Shown one piece after another: positions 60,957-64,000 of a stretch of 64,000 nucleotides of DNA; position 1 is the stretch's first letter, and every line of letters begins with the position of its first letter. The stretch is from Adenophora triphylla var. japonica (taxonomy: Eukaryota; Streptophyta; Magnoliopsida; Asterales; Campanulaceae): assembly GCA_022495995.1 (NCBI GenBank), contig JAFEMH010007472.1, forward strand, positions 24,437 through 88,436, read 5' to 3'. A program made the position numbers and the translations under genes. The notes beneath the pieces are model-generated. The model was not told the origin of the DNA and ran no database searches. It saw only the letters and a program-made list of their open reading frames with translations.

Positions 60957-61890
60957 ACGAAATTCCCCATGAACTCATCTTTTCGGTATGGATCATCTTT
61001 TTGATTTTTGTAACCTTTCTTTTTCCTATGTACTTTTTACTTCTCTACAAATCAAGATGTCGCTAACGTACCTTGTGGAGAGGCGTCGGCATTAGTTGGC
61101 GTCCGTTATTAACATGTTTGTTTTATGAGGTGTTAACATGTTTACATGGGGACATGTCGAAAGCACGCAAAGAACAACGAATTCTCCTCCGTTAGGAGAA
61201 TGGCCATCTCTTCTTAAGTAAAGGTACACAATCCCTTCTAAGGTTTAAAGAGTTAATTACCTCTTTCTTAAGATGTTAGGTTACCACACCTTCGCACAGG
61301 AACGCAAGCTATCTCTTTAATTGAGGTGTGGGGTGGGCTATGGGTAAACTCATATAGCTTACCCATTCCCACTCGGTTAAATGATTGATCTTACGCATTA
61401 TTCTTATGGTTATGACATATACGTGTCATCTAAAGTATCTACGGGTTATGGCATATACATGTCATCTTAAGTATTCACGGTTTGACATGCAACATGTATC
61501 ACCTTACGAACATAACAAATAACCGTACAAAGAAAAATTTCATCCAAAAGAAAACAAGCCACGACATGCTTGAAAACGACTAAACTTTAACTAGATTAAA
61601 CTAACCATAAAAATATCCAAGCTACCAACGTTAAAGTGCAAAAAGTGTTGGACGACCCGACACGTAAAAAAAGATTGTCTTTGGTCCTTATGGACCCATT
61701 ACATAACCAAACTAAAATTAAAATAGTTTTAAGGGATTCCACCCCAGTAACGTCATCAAAAAACCAAGAACAAAGTTATTTTACCTTCTTTTTTTTAGGT
61801 GGCTTCTGCCGCAGGTGTTGCATTAGGAGTAACTTCTCCAAACTTCTGCTCTTTCTTATTGAACATCCTACTCTTTTTCCCATCTAAGAG

Positions 61891-62830
61891 TCATCCCATG
61901 TATTGTCATGATCATCATCAATCTGCTCAAGATCCTTGGAGACTTCGTTCGCCTTTTCGTCATGGATCATTTGCAAAGCATTTTCTCATCGTTCGGGTTC
62001 CAATTCACATGCTCTCACACGATATTCTTGATCATTTGGATCCTAGTTTCGAAAAGCTACTTTTGCGATCTCATGCACCAGTCATCCCGAAATGCTTCCA
62101 TTTCCCTTTCATGGTGATATCGACACTCGCATAAGCTTTGGACCGCCATTTTAGTATCTCTTCGTTCTTGTCTACGATTTCCAAACCCTTTTCCCTTATT
62201 ATCCTTGCTGGCTTGAGAAACCTTTCAAATCCCTTCTCATATTGACCTACTTTGCTATATCAGAAAGGTATCGCATTTTTTCCCTCCATTATCCTGATTT
62301 CTTTGGACATTAACTTAGCTTCATAGAGACAATGTTTGTCATCAACAAACAAAAAGAGGCATTTTACTAAAATAAAAAGAGGATCAATGTACCAGATGAC
62401 CCAAATTAATTCTTACACTGATTCTCCAACACATGTCTTAATTTTCCAAATTTGTTTCTCCACACAGGAATCTGTTCTACCCTTATTCTTTTCGGAGTAA
62501 TCTTATCGGAGTCTACTGGTATGTTCTCTTCCGCTTTCATCTTGCCTTTGTATTTGGCTACAATATCACTCGTCGTAAGCCGGATCGAGTCACTTTGCAT
62601 GTAAGGATATATGTTAAACGCAAGAGATTTTTTTAGAATTACAGCAAATTCAATAAACACATTGATTCTGGCTCACTTTTTTTGGAAGGAACGTCGCAAC
62701 TATGTATTGAAGGAGAAGGGATAACAAATGCGCTCTTTGGGGTTACTCTCGCCAAGTAATATAGTAGGAGACGTCGGATCTAGATAAGAATTGAAGAGAA
62801 GATTTACAGAAGTGGTTATCGGAATTGCTT
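61891..62830 (-). pseudogene. Array unit 3: antisense ORF
   Basis: Recognisable copy of the same antisense gene (KYKGKMKAEENIP at about 62545-62585), but with many short insertions and deletions. From about 62.1 kb the density of small insertions rises compared with the other three copies. Confidence 0.5.
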
Positions 62831-63001
62831 GGTTACTAGTTCCCTATAAAGACTCTTCACTTTCGCTAAACCGCCTCGTATCCACTAAACCAGAGTCCCT
62901 ATCAAATAGAGGCTGAGCGGTTGGACATTTAATGGGACAGAAAAACATTTTTGCCTCTTCGGAGGTTGCCTACAGTAGTCAAATCGTTTTTGGGGACAAA
63001 T

Positions 63002-63625
63002 TGTTGTGGGTATTTTTCAGCATGGTGACATCTTCAGTTGATCCTGCATATCAAGATGTCATTCCACTGTAAGTATTGTTTTAATATTTACTTATTTAAT
63101 ATTTACTAAAATCTTTATTCTTATTTTCCAGTGATTAAGAGAGAAATGCGGGATATTCTCAGCTTTGCGTTCAACACACCTTCAACGGCTAGGGCGACTT
63201 GGTCTCACGGAGGAGTTGAAAGGGATAAGCCTATATCCACAGGAGATTGTAGGAACAATATTTGACTCTTTCATAGCTTAATTATATTTAAGGGGAAATG
63301 GAGACGGAACATACACTAAGGCTCATACGCACACACATTCTACACACGAGGCTCTTTCAGTAATCCTCTCCATTATCTTCCAAAAGTTGTATCCGTGATC
63401 ATTATAGTGAAACTTTTTAAGGTTTGGAGACCTAACTCCGGGAGTTTTTTTCAAGAGGTTATCACCTCCAAGAGTTTTTCCTCGTTAACGAATCATTGGT
63501 GTCATTATTTCTTTTTACGCTTTTTTTCCATATAGTCCAAATTCCATAGTCCCACTCCTTATTGTTCAATCACACACCACTAATCAAAGTTAAGATTCTA
63601 TTCTATTGTTTTTCTCACCAAAACA
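63002..63625 (+). repeat. LTR 4, right end of the tandem array (624 bp)
   Basis: Aligns over its whole length to LTRs 1-3 but has about 20 extra bases as scattered small insertions. It ends CTCACCAAAACA at 63625 and is followed by unrelated sequence without a PBS, which fixes the 3' boundary of the LTR and of the array. Confidence 0.75.
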
Positions 63626-64000
63626 AACAACCGTACGATGTTTGTTGATATGTGTAAAACAGCCTAAATATTTAAGTTTTGTGCCATCCCTTGAGTTAGA
63701 ACACCTGTGATATTTTAGGGTATTTTGATGTAGTTTCGACTCAGTTGGGTGCATCATTATATCTTAATTTGTGATCAAGATGAGATTATGGTTGATGTAG
63801 TTTTTTGACTCGATTAGGTTTGCATTCATTCCATGTCTCATACGTTTGAAAAAGGTTTGACTTAATTGGGAGCTTTCAAATGAGATTTGAGCCCAAAGGC
63901 ATAGATGAGATTTAAAACATGTTTTTGACATATGATGTCTTAAGAAAATCTCATAAAAGATCCTAAGAAGGCATATATGATATGATTGATGTTATCGACC
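63626..64000. other. Right flank, no gene seen
   Basis: AT-rich sequence beginning aacaaccgtacgatg. Two related phrases (gatgtagtttcgactcagtt and gatgtagttttttgactcga) suggest a degenerate repeat. No homology to the Helitron or host genes of the left part was noticed. Confidence 0.4.

Overview
This is nuclear DNA of a flowering plant, probably a dicot. Evidence: plant-type TTTAGGG/CCCTAAA repeats, plant families of CACTA, Stowaway, hAT, Helitron and Ty3/gypsy elements, and fragments of four intron-containing host genes. I see no intact host gene. Almost all of the window is transposable-element sequence, much of it nested or broken.

1-9.5 kb: a 6.3-kb non-autonomous CACTA transposon (82-6382, perfect TAT target-site duplication). 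It is filled with a (TA)n tract, head-to-head telomere-like repeats and a ~165-bp satellite, and lies upstream of a five-exon transketolase pseudogene (7142-9423). One intron of that pseudogene holds a 0.6-kb MITE-like insertion.

9.5-18 kb: a mosaic of Stowaway termini, possible Helitron 3' ends, an LTR fragment, a hAT element with a perfect 8-bp duplication (13399-14052), and minus-strand fragments of VPS51, exosome RRP43 and an ABCB transporter. A spliced but disabled Helitron Rep-helicase gene follows (18258-20510). It is cut immediately after its H-x-H motif by an LTR.

20.5-34.3 kb: a 13.8-kb gag-only Ty3/gypsy-type element (LTRs 20511-22396 and 32457-34315). It has no visible reverse transcriptase and carries three internal tandem-repeat arrays. 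Its two flanks do not match: Helitron on the left, the RNase H region of another retrotransposon on the right.

34.3-63.6 kb: a tandem array of a second Ty3/gypsy element. A truncated unit and three complete internal units (~7.7 kb each) share four ~0.6-kb LTRs. Each complete unit reads gag - protease - RT - RNase H - integrase, then an antisense coiled-coil ORF with well-formed introns. All three complete units share the same TGA inside RT.

The most striking signal is that differences between units fall overwhelmingly on CAG/CTG trinucleotides, while the sequence between them is nearly identical. I read this mainly as a sequencing or consensus artefact at methylated CHG sites, so frameshifts in this part should not be taken at face value. 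I did not find a convincing new functional system. The best candidates for novelty are the spliced antisense gene of the array element, the telomere/satellite-stuffed CACTA element and the CAG/CTG pattern.
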